NCBI GenBank assembly: GCA_030710605.1
Contig: CP092880.1
Span: 10,052,562-10,116,561 of the forward strand
Length of the DNA: 64,000 nt
Direction of reading: 5' to 3'
Origin: Cordylochernes scorpioides
Taxonomy: Eukaryota; Arthropoda; Arachnida; Pseudoscorpiones; Chernetidae
The translations under genes were made by a program, and so were the position numbers. Shown here piece by piece: positions 8,767 through 19,435 of the stretch. How positions within the stretch are numbered: the stretch's first letter is position 1; every line of letters begins with the position of its first letter. The notes beneath the pieces were generated by a model. That model saw only the letters and a list, made by a program, of their open reading frames with translations. It was not told the DNA's origin and did not search any database.

Positions 8767-10880
8767 GAAGTATATTTTTAAATATAAAAATTGATAACGA
8801 AACATTATCACACAACTTTGTGATATTGAAAACGCATTTACGGACATTAATTCTTGGGAGAGATTTCCTTAAGAAAATGAACGCAAAAATAGATTGTAAG
8901 CAAGAAACTATAAAATATGATTTGACGAATAATCATGACGAAATCAATTTTGAAATGTTGAAAATAAAGAGTGCCAAGGATTCCATTGTACCGGAATGTT
9001 CCATGAAATTGATCAAGGCATTGGTAGAAACAGAGGATGGAGAATATATTATCGAGGAGAGCAGCAAAATGTTTCAAACAAATGGACTTCGTCTAGCAAG
9101 AAGCTTGATCAATGTTATAAATAGGGAAACACACATCTGGATAACTAATCCGTATCCTCGACCGTTAAAAATAATGAAAAACCAAACATTGGCTTTTGGA
9201 AGTAGTCCAGCGAAAATAAATGTGAGTCGAGAAAGAGAGGTAGAAAAGAACGAAGAACCTAGATTCCAAATAAACGAAAATCTTTCACCAAAGGAACAGA
9301 AGGAGTTAAAACAAGTTTTAGAAAGGTATGGAGATCTTTTTTCATCGAGATTAGGGAGAACCAATTTGGCAAAACATCGGATAGACACAGAAGACGCGAA
9401 GCCAATTAAACACAAGCCTTACCGGGTAAGTGCTAAAGAACGAGATATTATAAAAGAGCAAATTGACGAGATGCTTACAGAAGGCATAATTAGGCCATCT
9501 TCTAGCCCCTGGTCTTTTCCAGTAATATTGGTCAAGAAGCGAGATGGTAAATACAGATTTTGTGTGGACTACAGAAAACTGAATAATGTGACAGTAAAAG
9601 ATGTCTATCCGATCCCTAGAATAGACGAAGTTATGGATACTCTCCAAGGATCTACACACTTCTCAGCAATAGACCTCAGATCTGGATATTGGCAAGTTGA
9701 AGTCGAAGAAAGAGACAAAGAGAAAACAGCTTTCACTACAGCGCATGGATTATATGAATTCAACGTGATGCCTTTTGGACTTTGTAACGCGCCTGCTACC
9801 TTTGAGAGAAATATGGAGAATATGCTTGGAAATCTGAGATGGCAAATTTGTTTGTGTTATCTGGATGATGTTATCATATATAGCCCGGATTTTCCAACGC
9901 ACCTCAAAAGACTTGAAGCTGTTTTTAGATGTTTTCGTGAATCTAATTTAAGGTTAAACGACAAAAAATCCCGATTTGCTTTTGAAGAATTGGAGATTCT
10001 CGGCTATATAACGAGCAAACATGGTATAAAACCCGCGGAACATAACATCAAAGCTGTCAGAAATTTCCCTCGGCCCAAAAAGGTCAAAGAAGTACAATCC
10101 TTTTTGGGAATGTGTTCATATTATAGAAAATTTATCAAAGACTTCTCAAAAATTGCTGACCCTTTGACCAACCTTATAAAAAAAAGTGTATCATTTACCT
10201 GGACAGAAAGACAAGAGGAAGCGTTTCAAACCCTAAAAACAGCACTATTAAGTCCACCAATTTTAGGTCACTTCAATCCAAATGCACCTACTTATGTTCA
10301 TACTGATGCGTCCAACATCGGCATAGGTGCAACACTTGTCCAAGACATCGGTGGTGAAGAGAAGGTGATCTCATATTTGAGTCGTACCCTAAGTAAAGCG
10401 GAGCAAAATTATTCAACCACTGAAAAAGAATGTCTGGCCGTTGTCTGGTCAATGTCAAAATTACGACCCTACCTTTATGGAAGACACTTTAAAATAGTAA
10501 CAGACCATCACGCCTTATGCTGGCTCAAAAACTTGAAGGATCCAACAGGTCGATTGGCAAGATGGGCATTGAAAATTCAAGAATATGACTTCGATATAAT
10601 ACATAAATCGGGAAAGAAGCATCTGGACGCTGATGGCTTATCTAGGGGGCCCTTACCAGAAACTGATTGGGATGAGGATTTTGAAAGGCTATTTTTAAAT
10701 CAAATAACAGACGAAGAGGATAAATTTATCGAAAGTGTTAAGAAAAACCTTAATGAAAGCAGGCGATCAATTGCGCAAAACTTTAAAGAAGAAGATGGAT
10801 GCCTCTTTAAAAAAACCCGAACCCTGAAGGCAGGGCGTGGTTGCTTGTGGTTCCAGAGAATAAAAAGAGAGAAATTATGA
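8730..10880 (+). CDS. pol: Gypsy reverse transcriptase-RNase H
   Basis: The open frame gives 716 residues; the first codons overlap protease and the nominal ATG is not a true start. The protease C-terminal motif ILGRDF is at residues 41-46. Reverse transcriptase spans about 215-425: the fingers motif RFCVDYRKLN (276-285), catalytic Asp in SAIDLRSGYWQ (D315) and YLDD (377-380). The connection follows, then RNase H (about 515-640) with HTDAS (D526), TEKECLAV (E566), TDHHAL (D592) and DADGLSR. All catalytic residues are present. After about residue 694 the frame is wrong, because homology moves to another frame at the seven-A run 10,809-10,815. Function is copying element RNA into DNA and degrading the template. 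Confidence 0.95.
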   Translation: MCRTRWKKLDMVGSIFLNIKIDNETLSHNFVILKTHLRTLILGRDFLKKMNAKIDCKQETIKYDLTNNHDEINFEMLKIKSAKDSIVPECSMKLIKALVETEDGEYIIEESSKMFQTNGLRLARSLINVINRETHIWITNPYPRPLKIMKNQTLAFGSSPAKINVSREREVEKNEEPRFQINENLSPKEQKELKQVLERYGDLFSSRLGRTNLAKHRIDTEDAKPIKHKPYRVSAKERDIIKEQIDEMLTEGIIRPSSSPWSFPVILVKKRDGKYRFCVDYRKLNNVTVKDVYPIPRIDEVMDTLQGSTHFSAIDLRSGYWQVEVEERDKEKTAFTTAHGLYEFNVMPFGLCNAPATFERNMENMLGNLRWQICLCYLDDVIIYSPDFPTHLKRLEAVFRCFRESNLRLNDKKSRFAFEELEILGYITSKHGIKPAEHNIKAVRNFPRPKKVKEVQSFLGMCSYYRKFIKDFSKIADPLTNLIKKSVSFTWTERQEEAFQTLKTALLSPPILGHFNPNAPTYVHTDASNIGIGATLVQDIGGEEKVISYLSRTLSKAEQNYSTTEKECLAVVWSMSKLRPYLYGRHFKIVTDHHALCWLKNLKDPTGRLARWALKIQEYDFDIIHKSGKKHLDADGLSRGPLPETDWDEDFERLFLNQITDEEDKFIESVKKNLNESRRSIAQNFKEEDGCLFKKTRTLKAGRGCLWFQRIKREKL

Positions 10881-11992
10881 AAGAATATCACAATCATATG
10901 TCGAATGGCCATCTGGGCGTCGCCAGAACCATGTACCGAATAAAGAGTAAATACTTTTGGCCATCCATGCTAAAGGATGTCTCAGAATTCGTTAAGACGT
11001 GTCACCTTTGCCAAAGTAGGAAAGGCTCAAACCAATTACCTTCTGGACTACTACAGCCCATCCCCCCAGCCAACTTTCTTTTCGAAAGAATTGGAATTGA
11101 CTTTGTTGGTCCACTACCATCTACGAAAAACAGGAAAAAATGGATAATCGTGCTGACGGACTACTACACTAGATATGCAGAAACAAGAGCAGTCTCGGAA
11201 GCAACAGTGAAAGAAGTTTCTAAATTTCTAGTAGAGGATATTTTTCTTCGGCACGGAGCCCCACAATATCTTATTAGTGACAGAGGCTCTCAATTTACCA
11301 GTAATTTAATGAAAGAGGTGATGAAAACGTGCAAGATTAAACATTGCTTCACAACGAGCTATCATCCCCAGACTAATGGATTGACAGAGCGGTTAAATAG
11401 AACATTGATCAATATGCTCAGTATGTATGTGAACACTGATCAGAAAAATTGGGACGAAATACTCCCATTCATCACTCACGCTTACAATACTACCATTCAG
11501 GAAACCACAGGATATTCTCCCTTTTTCCTGATGTTTGGAAGAGAACCCACGTCTCTTTTGGACGACAGGAATATCTCGGTGGACATTGACAAAGATGATT
11601 ATGATGAATACATAAAACATCACTTAGACAAAATAAACAGAACAAGAAAATTAGTTATTAACAACACAATAAAGACTCAAGAAAGAATGAAAAAGAACTA
11701 TGACAAGAAACACATGGAAAGAAGCTACGAACCAGGAGAATTAGTAGCAGTTTGGACACCAATTAGGAAAATAGGAAAGTGTGAGAAACTACTGAGAAAA
11801 TATTTTGGCCCATATAGAATATTAAAGAAGCTGTCCAACGTAAATTACTTAATTGAACCAAAAGATAATCCTGGCCAAGACCCATTGATTGTCCATGTCT
11901 CAAGAATCAAACCCTATTTTGAAAGAATTGATGAGGTCAATCACGAGGACGTGACGACCTCTGGAGAGGGGGAAGTGTTACATCATGATTAA
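10841..11992 (+). CDS. pol: Gypsy integrase
   Basis: Integrase portion of Pol, 383 residues from the nominal ATG; real coding starts upstream across the 10,809 frame break. It would insert the cDNA into host DNA. The N-terminal HHCC zinc domain is at about 17-57 (ending CHLCQ). The catalytic core has D87 (GIDFVGPLP), D147 (ISDRGSQF) and E183 (TERLNRTL), with 35 residues between the last two (DD35E). A C-terminal GPY/F-type module is visible at YFGPYRILKK (321-330). The final codons lie in the 3' LTR, so the stop at 11,990 is LTR-encoded. No damage inside this frame. Confidence 0.95.
   Translation: MLVVPENKKREIMKEYHNHMSNGHLGVARTMYRIKSKYFWPSMLKDVSEFVKTCHLCQSRKGSNQLPSGLLQPIPPANFLFERIGIDFVGPLPSTKNRKKWIIVLTDYYTRYAETRAVSEATVKEVSKFLVEDIFLRHGAPQYLISDRGSQFTSNLMKEVMKTCKIKHCFTTSYHPQTNGLTERLNRTLINMLSMYVNTDQKNWDEILPFITHAYNTTIQETTGYSPFFLMFGREPTSLLDDRNISVDIDKDDYDEYIKHHLDKINRTRKLVINNTIKTQERMKKNYDKKHMERSYEPGELVAVWTPIRKIGKCEKLLRKYFGPYRILKKLSNVNYLIEPKDNPGQDPLIVHVSRIKPYFERIDEVNHEDVTTSGEGEVLHHD
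11963..11975 (+). other. Gypsy polypurine tract
   Basis: GGAGAGGGGGAAG abuts the 3' LTR start at 11,976. It is the expected primer site for plus-strand synthesis, and it is also coding for the integrase C-terminus. Confidence 0.85.
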
Positions 11993-12315
11993 TGGCGTAT
12001 TTCTTATATTAGTTTTAATATATTTGAAATTTAAATTATATATTTATTTATTTTTATATAAAATATTCTATGATATTTATTTAAAACAGATTATTAATTT
12101 ATCATCATTTGTATTTAGGTACACTGTGACTTCACTGCTCTCTTTGATGTGAGAAAATAAAGAAAGGATTCTGGTGGCTACTTAAAGAAGACTTATCTCG
12201 TTATTCCCTTTTATAAATTTGTAGGATGGTTGAAACACGCTCTGGTAAGATGCAAGACCCAGCACAGGAGAGAATCCAGGCTGAAGAGTCTGCCAAGCCG
12301 CAACCTGGTGCAACA
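11976..12315 (+). repeat. Gypsy 3' LTR
   Basis: 340 bp, identical by eye to the 5' LTR. It ends GGTGCAACA and is followed by the second copy of the ATAT target duplication at 12,316. Confidence 0.97.
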
Positions 12316-12829
12316 ATATACACATGGTAAATATATACAGATTATTATTTGAATAATCCTATGGAAAATAAGAAAAAAATTTTTTTTTGGAAATATGGAT
12401 GGGAGAAGTGGAGAGCGAAAAGAGGAAAGAAAACAGGTATTTACATATGGAACATACATATAATGGAACAAGTCAATTTCATAAAATTATATATATTGTA
12501 ACGTAGAAAATTAGGAAAGACAAACTTCAGAATGACACAACAATTTATTTAAGACTGGGAGCACTACTCAGTGGCAGGCCGACTTAGCTCCAAAAGAAAT
12601 GGCCGCCTCTGACATGTGGAATAGACGCCCTGTACAGCTGCTCCTAACATGGCGTACAAACTCATCCTGTATCCTTAGATCAGGAGCCCTTACAGGGTAC
12701 TATCAGCCAGTCCAGCGGAGCCCAGGTTTTTTAGTGAGCTTGTTACTAATCCCCCTCCTCCTTTTTCATCCGGGCTTGGGACCGGCAAAGGCGGAGTTTC
12801 TTTCTTTTTTTTTTTAATTTGTAAAACGA

Positions 12830-14300
12830 TTCATTTTGTTAATGATTTCTGTGCAGGATATACGGATTCAGATAAAGAACATTCCACAACATCAACTTTT
12901 TAAATTTCACACAAAAATATATCGGCTAACTCGGGAAAGATCTGTGAAAAGGATGGAGCTCTACGAGATGAAAAACAGAGAAAAAGAAACATGATTTTTT
13001 ATGGAATAGAAGGAAAGGAAAATGAAAGCCCAGACGAATCTCGCTCGCTGATACGAAAAATATCAGAAGAAATTGAAATACAACAATGAAGAAGAAGATT
13101 GTCCAGGAAAGTAAATTTACCATTTCTCATTGAGGTACCCGAATATAAAGGATATATCCTTGTTAATGCTCTTCTTTGGAAAATAAATAGAAAACGTTGT
13201 TTCAAACCTAACAATGATTTGCAGAGCAAAATCTGACAATGATCACACCCTAGAATATTCGGTTTTGAAATATTACAACATCCTCCCTATAGTCCAGTCT
13301 TTCAGAATAGGTCTTGTTTGAAGAGACAAAGATTTGTTGATAAAAAGATGATTCACACGGTGTTTGTGCAAATACGTTTCAAAGTCATTACCAAAAAAAA
13401 AAAAAACTCTAAGAATTGTGTTTGTCAAATTGTAAAAAAAAGTGGAAATTGTGTGTTAATAAACAAAAATATTATATTTAATAAATATAAACAAATACCA
13501 CTTTAATATTGTTTGTATTTATTTTTATAAAAGAATTCCCGGTAATAATAGAAATTCTGTAGAACTCTCTATATGAAATCCAGAAAAATATTGAAATATT
13601 GAAGAAGGAATCAAAGTTTTCAGCGACGTGTTTCTTTTACTTATGCTGTATAATCGGCAAGCTTTCGGATTATGACGTCCTTCAACAGGTTACTATCTAA
13701 GAAACACTATGAAGAGTAATGATAAACGGAAAAATAAAAGTGTCCAGGGATGGGAATCGAACCCACAGTGTTCCGTAAGCGGAAATTACTCTTCACAATT
13801 CATCCTTTCATACCTCATCCCTAAGGTTAGAAATAATCGTTATTTCTCCTTAAAATAATTTTCGATTTTTCATTCAAAAGAAACACATGCTGGATAATTT
13901 TCCAATGTCGTTTTATTAATAATTTTATTCTTTTGGACAGAGAAACCATTTCTCCTCTAGACCTTTTTTTTTTTTCGATTTCAATGTATTTTTAAATAAA
14001 CAAGAATTTGATTTTGTTCATTTTGTGGTCCCCGCTTAATGTAATACTAAGAATGACTCAAAACTCTTTGATTCCAAGATAAAGTTAACATGACTCTCTC
14101 TTTGACTGAGTATTTACCTACCACATTCATTGTTGAAATAGACCGATTTCTTAACACTGAATATTACAGTAACACTTAAAATTCATCATACTTGAGTCTT
14201 TTTGAACAAAAATAAATTTGAAGCTTAAGCAGCCAATATGCACCTACACACATCCATAAGCAAACAATCCTATCTATCGTTTTGAAAATAGACCAATCCA
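12830..14300. other. Gene-free AT-rich stretch
   Basis: Short ORFs only, on both strands, none with a recognisable domain. It contains the partial SINE at 13,739 and a 'ttgaagga...tccgaaagc' hairpin on the minus strand near 13,668-13,692, a decayed relative of the fold-back termini. Copy B (49,150-50,620) is nearly identical. Confidence 0.6.
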
Positions 14301-14308
14301 TAAATAGA

Positions 14309-14615
14309 TTTTTAATTAAAAAGGCCTATATTGGATCAAAATATAATTTATTTACCAATATTTCAGTTGGCTAAACGCCAACCTTTATCAAGGTGTTATA
14401 ACATATTAATGTGTGTTAACAACAAACTCAGCGCCACATAACGTCAATAGAATTAAGTTAACAGAATAAACTTAATTCTATTGACGTTATGTGGCGCTGA
14501 GTTTGTTGTTGACACACATTAATATGTTATAACACCTTGATAAAGGTTGGCGTTCAGCCAACTGAACTATTGGTGAAATAAATGATATTTTGATCTAATA
14601 TAGGCCTTTTTAATA
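14309..14615. repeat. Fold-back repeat, about 300 bp
   Basis: Arms are near-perfect inverted repeats: 'ggcctatattggatcaaaat' at the left returns as its complement at the right, with a centre around 'aattaagttaacagaataaa'. Copy B version is at about 50,629-50,936. Single arms with the same end (ccaatatatgcctttttaat) occur at 36,420-36,612 and at position 1. It resembles a Penelope-like terminal structure or a fold-back transposon. No ORF. Confidence 0.8.
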
Positions 14616-15269
14616 AAAATCCTATCTATAATTAGTCAAATTTTCTTAATTATAAAATAAAACTGTAAAAGGAGATATTTTTGATTTAAAGATTGGGAAT
14701 ATACTTTTTTTTTAAATATCTCATGTGAAAATATTTTATTATTTTTGAAACTTTTACACAATTTTAACTGTCGATTGTATGTTAAGATAAAAGAAAGGGG
14801 CAGCTCCTTATCGTGCAACTGAAAGTTGTTGATTTCTTGCGCCATCTATCTGAATAAATATCAACTATTCGTTGATTTTAATTATTCCACAAATGGCTAA
14901 ATACTCATTCTTGATTAATCAAGAAAAGTTAACCACATACACGTTTCGGGCTGTTGGTCTTTGCCTATCATTTTTCTTAATTTATGCACCTTATCCCAGT
15001 ACAATATCACATTTGTACTATCTTTCAACTTGTGTGTTAGTTTTGTCCCCTGTTCTTACGATAGAAACCGTTTTCACACTTAGAGAGCTTAATGCCAATA
15101 ATTGGTCCCATAATAATGATTATTACTTGCGGTGAGGAAGAGCACATAGACCTTTGTTAATTGGAAACAGTAATTAGGGGCAATTTGTGCCCATTACAGA
15201 CTGCAGTCATTATCCGGTCTTCTGGAGAGTTCCTACAGGATGTTTCCATTAACCGGTGTACGTCCCAAA

Positions 15270-16640
15270 TATCCGAAATGTAAATTTACAATGTAGTACA
15301 GCCATCTCCAATATGAAGTCACCCATCATGGAAAACCATTCACTCTATTCCAGGTCTATCAACCATTGCTATTCAGAAGGGATTTCTTTATTCGAAGGTA
15401 CTTAAATACAGTGGACCCTCGGTTTGCGAGCATAATCCGTTCCAGAGCCATGCTCGTACTCCAAAACGCTCGTAGTGCGAAACTAATTTCTTATTTTTAA
15501 TAATTGAAACTCGGGCAATTCTTCTTTCTACGAACAATTGCACAGTTTCCCACATTTTACATATTTCCCGAATCTGATCTGAAGGGAGGGATCCCAGTGA
15601 ATTTTCATCCATCACGATTACGGGCAACCATCACGAGTTGCTCGTAATGCAAAATTTCACTCGTAATCCGAGGTAAAATTTTGCTCGTACTACAAAAAGC
15701 TCGTACTCCAAGGTGCTCGTAAACCGAGGGTCCACTGTAGATATGAAATTATGGAAGAATAGAAAATATTTTAAAAATCCGTTTGTTCAGTTATTCTGTA
15801 TGTGAAGGCCAACAAGCTTGTACAATGACCATATCACCACGCTGATGAGGGCCAACAGTCCAATATCCTCTCCCGAAATACCTCTCCCTTCATCCTACGT
15901 TTTTTTTTCGTAGATCGCGAAATACGTGGTGTCGCTGGAGACCCGTTGTTGATCTTCCATCAAACTCTGCAGCGGTGGCTGAGGCGGCATGTACATATTC
16001 ATTGTACATAGTATATATTTTATTGTATTTTTTTTTTTTAATTTTCATTCTTTTTTAAAATTATTATTATAATAATCATCATCATTTTAAATTTTTCATA
16101 TCTACTTGAATAGTGCAGACTGTGTACTTTTGTCTATATTTTGACGGAATGTCAATACAACTATGTTATTTGTCTCTCTTCATCCTTCAAGAAGTATCCA
16201 CCAGTTTGTCCATGGACGATCTTCTGATAATCGTTGGAGTGTCTTTTCTGCAAATTTCTATTTCCTATTGATTCCTTCATTTATAATTTTATATATTGTA
16301 GTGTTTCGTTCTGAGTCTTGTTATAGTTTTTGTAATTCTTTTCTCACAGTTTATTTCGTATATATGATCTTTTCTTATTTTTTGTTGAATTATCCTGTAT
16401 TTTGCCAAAGCCTCAGCGTTAAATACTACTGACATTTGTTCTTTCATTTTTTAAATATTTTTCTATTCTTCCATAATTTCATATCTATTTAAGTACCTTC
16501 GAATAAAGAAATCCCCTCTGAATAGCAATGGTTGATAGACCTGGAATAGAGTGAATGGTTTTCCATGATGGGTGACTTCCATATTGGAGATGGCTGTTCT
16601 ACATGGTAAATTTACATTTCGGATATTTAATCTTCTCCAA
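15270..16640. repeat. Long inverted repeat with nested Tigger remnant
   Basis: The left arm (15,290-15,408 plus 15,738-15,780) returns as its reverse complement at about 16,460-16,625. Arms share 'ggaaaaccattcactctatt' and 'caggtctatcaaccattgct'. The left arm is split by the 15,409-15,737 element; the right arm preserves the unsplit sequence. The copy B equivalent is at about 51,590-52,960. Confidence 0.8.
15409..15737. mobile_element. Tigger/pogo-like remnant
   Basis: Terminal inverted repeats CAGTGGACCCTCGGTTTGCG and the complementary ...AACCGAGGGTCCACTG, flanked by TA. The inside carries several 'gctcgtact/gctcgtaa' sub-repeats. A minus-strand segment (15,388-15,627) containing ICKMWETVQLFVE resembles the end of a Tigger transposase, but that is a weak resemblance. 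It is far shorter than an autonomous Tigger, so an internal deletion derivative. Copy B version is at 51,730-52,070. Confidence 0.72.
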
Positions 16641-16961
16641 ACTTCTATTAGTCTATATCTTCGTTCAATCTTGAAGCTTGTTCTTTCATACTAAATGTAA
16701 AATGAGTAGATCCTCTCCTCCAGTTCTATGGCCATTGTGATCTCCTCCACGCGTACGTGGTTCACTTTTCTTGATTTATCAACAAATTGGGTTTGCCAAA
16801 TATCACGGAACAAGTTAAATCTACGTTTAGTTGATTTTTGTTCCACTAGATGGCGCTCTACCATCTAAAATTCTCGTGTGAGCGGTCAGGATATGCTTTT
16901 TCTGTTTTGAATATTAACTCGTGATATTTTTCTTTTTCTCTTTTTTTTTTTTTTTACATAT

Positions 16962-17338
16962 TGTTGCACCAAGTTGCAGCTTTGCAGGGTCGTCGACCTT
17001 GATTTCTTCCTTCTTGGTGTTATACACGTTTCCCGAGCGGGTTTCCATATTCAACGCAAATGAATAAAAGTAAATAAATAAAATTAAATAAAAATAAATT
17101 ACCTTTTAAAGTTATTGTGTTTATTTATTCTTGTCTTTCTCGTAGGTTGCGATCCGCAGTCTTCGTCTAGGTCCTCTCCCGCTCCAATAAGCAAGCAAGA
17201 TATATGTACAATAAATATTAGAAAAGGAGTGAAACTATAAAAAGGAATGATGATAATCTAAATATTCTGTTTTAAATAAATATTAAATATCATACAATAT
17301 TTTGAATAAATGTAAGGCGCATTAAAATTGATGTAACA
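16962..17338 (-). repeat. Solo LTR of a second gypsy family
   Basis: Read on the minus strand it begins TGTTACATCAATTTTAATG, close to the 7,132 element's LTR start, and ends TTGGTGCAACA. Length is 377 bp, with a 4-bp duplication ATAT on both sides. Near its 3' end it encodes METRSGNVYN..., matching the start of gypsy Gag, so this family also starts gag inside the LTR. It presumably arose by LTR-LTR recombination. Copy B holds the same LTR at 53,295-55,185, split by a Jockey-type insertion. Confidence 0.88.
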
Positions 17339-17344
17339 ATATGT

Positions 17345-17990
17345 AGGCGTGTGGTGCACTTAGAGTAAAAAAATAGTAGCTAACCCCCCATGATTATCAT
17401 AGCTTATTCCACCTGAGAGAGAATAGGAATATTAATAATTTTAAGCTAACATATCTCCCTCTTCAGCTCGAGAGAGAAAAAACAAAATTTTATTTTAAAG
17501 ACAAGTTTAATAACTTTTGACCTGTTGAAGTACAAAGCTCGGAATCTAGGCGAGTTGCTATCCCATCATTTACCATCTAATTTATAGAGAAAAATTGCCC
17601 GGAGGTTATTGATCTATATAAAATGAGAAAGGTCATCTCTCTCTCCCGTCAAAATACTGTAGATTCTAAAACTATACACCATCTAAGGACCCTCTCTACA
17701 AACTCTGGTCTCTTGGTGACAAAGCTTCAATACCAGATTTAACAAATTCAGAACACCCACTTGTTTACCGTGATTTAGGCCTAATGGCTCTTTTCAGTCT
17801 AGGGCGGGCTTCGATTTCATGAAATCCACAAGGATTCAGGAAATATTAAAAATTTACCAAGGATGTGTTAGAATGGTAAAGTAGCAGGACCAATTATCTG
17901 ACTGAACTGTAGTGTGACGGCAGGATATTACCTTACCATATGGAAAATAACCAATAAAATAGCCAAAGGAAAGAACATACGTCAGTATTT
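17345..17990. other. Repeat fragments, no gene
   Basis: Holds a decayed family 1 SINE 3' part (17,345-17,420) and a single arm related to the 1,424 fold-back (17,620-17,830). Nothing else recognised. Copy B is at 55,192-55,850. Confidence 0.55.
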
Positions 17991-18002
17991 GACGCTGAGG
18001 CT

Positions 18003-18323
18003 TTGGCAAAATACAAGATAATTCAACAAAAAATAAGAAAAGATCATATATACGAAATAAACTGTGAGAGAAGAATTACAAAAACTATAACAAGACTCAG
18101 AACAAAACATTATAAAGGAATGACAATACATCCAGATGGCACAAGAACCTATAGGACATGCAACAACTGTCCTGGTGTGGAACTAACACCTACCCACATA
18201 TTCTCATGTCCAGCAATGGCCGCAGCCTTGCATAAAATTGACATGGACCCAGAGCAGCAGCTTTACACACCCAAGATAGTGGACATTGAGACTGCTGTAA
18301 TAGAGATGCATGGAGACATCTGA
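18003..18323 (+). pseudogene. C-terminus of a non-LTR retrotransposon Pol
   Basis: A 106-residue open frame that looks like the very end of a LINE ORF2: a basic segment with TRLRTKHYKGM, then a cysteine/histidine cluster (CNNCPGVELTPTHIFSC, C-X2-C...H-X4-C) and an acidic tail ending in GDI. Such a Cys-His cluster after RNase H is common at the end of Jockey/I-type Pols. No reverse transcriptase or endonuclease lies upstream, so this is a 5'-truncated insertion; the ATG is incidental. The downstream 3' UTR is tandemly duplicated. Copy B version is at 55,852-56,172. A further tail of the family is at 27,855-27,925. Confidence 0.7.
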
Positions 18324-18475
18324 GGATCTTCATTGGACACGACAACAACAGTAGAAAATTGACATGGACCCAGAGCATCAGCTTTACACATCCAAGATAG
18401 TGGACATTGCGACTGCAGTGATAGAGATGCATTGGGACATCTGAGGTTCTTCATTGGACACGACAATAACAACAA
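18238..18475 (+). repeat. Tandem duplication of LINE 3' end (about 118-bp unit)
   Basis: 'gacatggacccagagca' to 'cattggacacgacaa' occurs twice in a row with a few substitutions, in both blocks (copy B 56,087-56,325). The first unit contains the Pol stop codon. Confidence 0.85.
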
Positions 18476-19435
18476 AAATACCCTCCCTCCCCCTTTCTAC
18501 TTTCAAAATAGACTCAAAATACCGCTCAGGTTTTGTGCCTATTTTTACCGGGGAGAGGTGACTGTTCTTATTACAAAATATAATTTATCTTTCAATATCA
18601 ATAAACTCTTTCCTCAAACCACTCTCGAATATCCTCAGGTTCTCTCAATATAAAATAACATTTCAAGATTGTCCAATGTTTTTTTTTTTCCATTGAACAC
18701 GCTGCTATTAACTCCAGCAAAAATGCTCCAACATTTTAAATAGCGAATAAATAGCGGATTAAAATAGTTCTAAATTTTTCAGTGAAAACATAATTGTGGT
18801 ATAGTGTGTTTTTAATAATAGGGTATTCCATTATAGTTATTCTTCATGTTTCTCCTGACTTCAGGAAGAAATACAAAAATCAGCAGCCACTGTAACAAGA
18901 CAATAATTTACAAGCTTCTTTCAGATTCATTGACCGCGAAGACCTTTGTATTACCAGTTCTAAAGATCATCAGAAAAGCAGAGAATATCTTTAAAGGATG
19001 AAAAAATAAGTAGAAGAAACACGCAGTGTTTGTTATGTATCTCTACCAAGGCTGCATAGATCTCATCAGCTATTATTGATTTTTTTTCTTTCTTGGATTC
19101 CAGACGATTTTATATAAGACGAAATTACCCCCCCCCCCCCTTAATAAAAGATTTTTATTGTTGTTGTGTTTTTTATCAATCTTTATGGCCGCCGACAATG
19201 GGAAACAGCGGAAAAACTATCACATCTTTCCTTTGGAAATGATTTCAAAGGGACTTTGAACAGTAGAGGGAAAGCCACTCAGAAAAACAGCAAGTGAAAT
19301 TCCTCAAATGAAACAATTAAAATGGGAACCTACTATATCTCTTTACTACAGGACACCTCAAAAATCACGCCTTTCATATAGAAAATGTTATAAATTTTCG
19401 AGGATTACATAGAAAAATATATAATAGTTCGCTTA

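Larger units (their letters stand above)
7132..12315 (+). mobile_element. Complete Ty3/gypsy LTR retrotransposon
   Basis: A 5,184-bp element bounded by two 340-bp LTRs (TG...CA) and by a 4-bp target duplication ATAT. Copy B shows the empty site at 48,638-48,641. Gene order is gag, protease, reverse transcriptase, RNase H, integrase, as expected for Ty3/gypsy. The LTRs look identical base for base, so insertion is recent. Two single-base frame breaks, at A-runs 8,748-8,753 and 10,809-10,815, separate protease from RT and RNase H from integrase. Confidence 0.97.
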
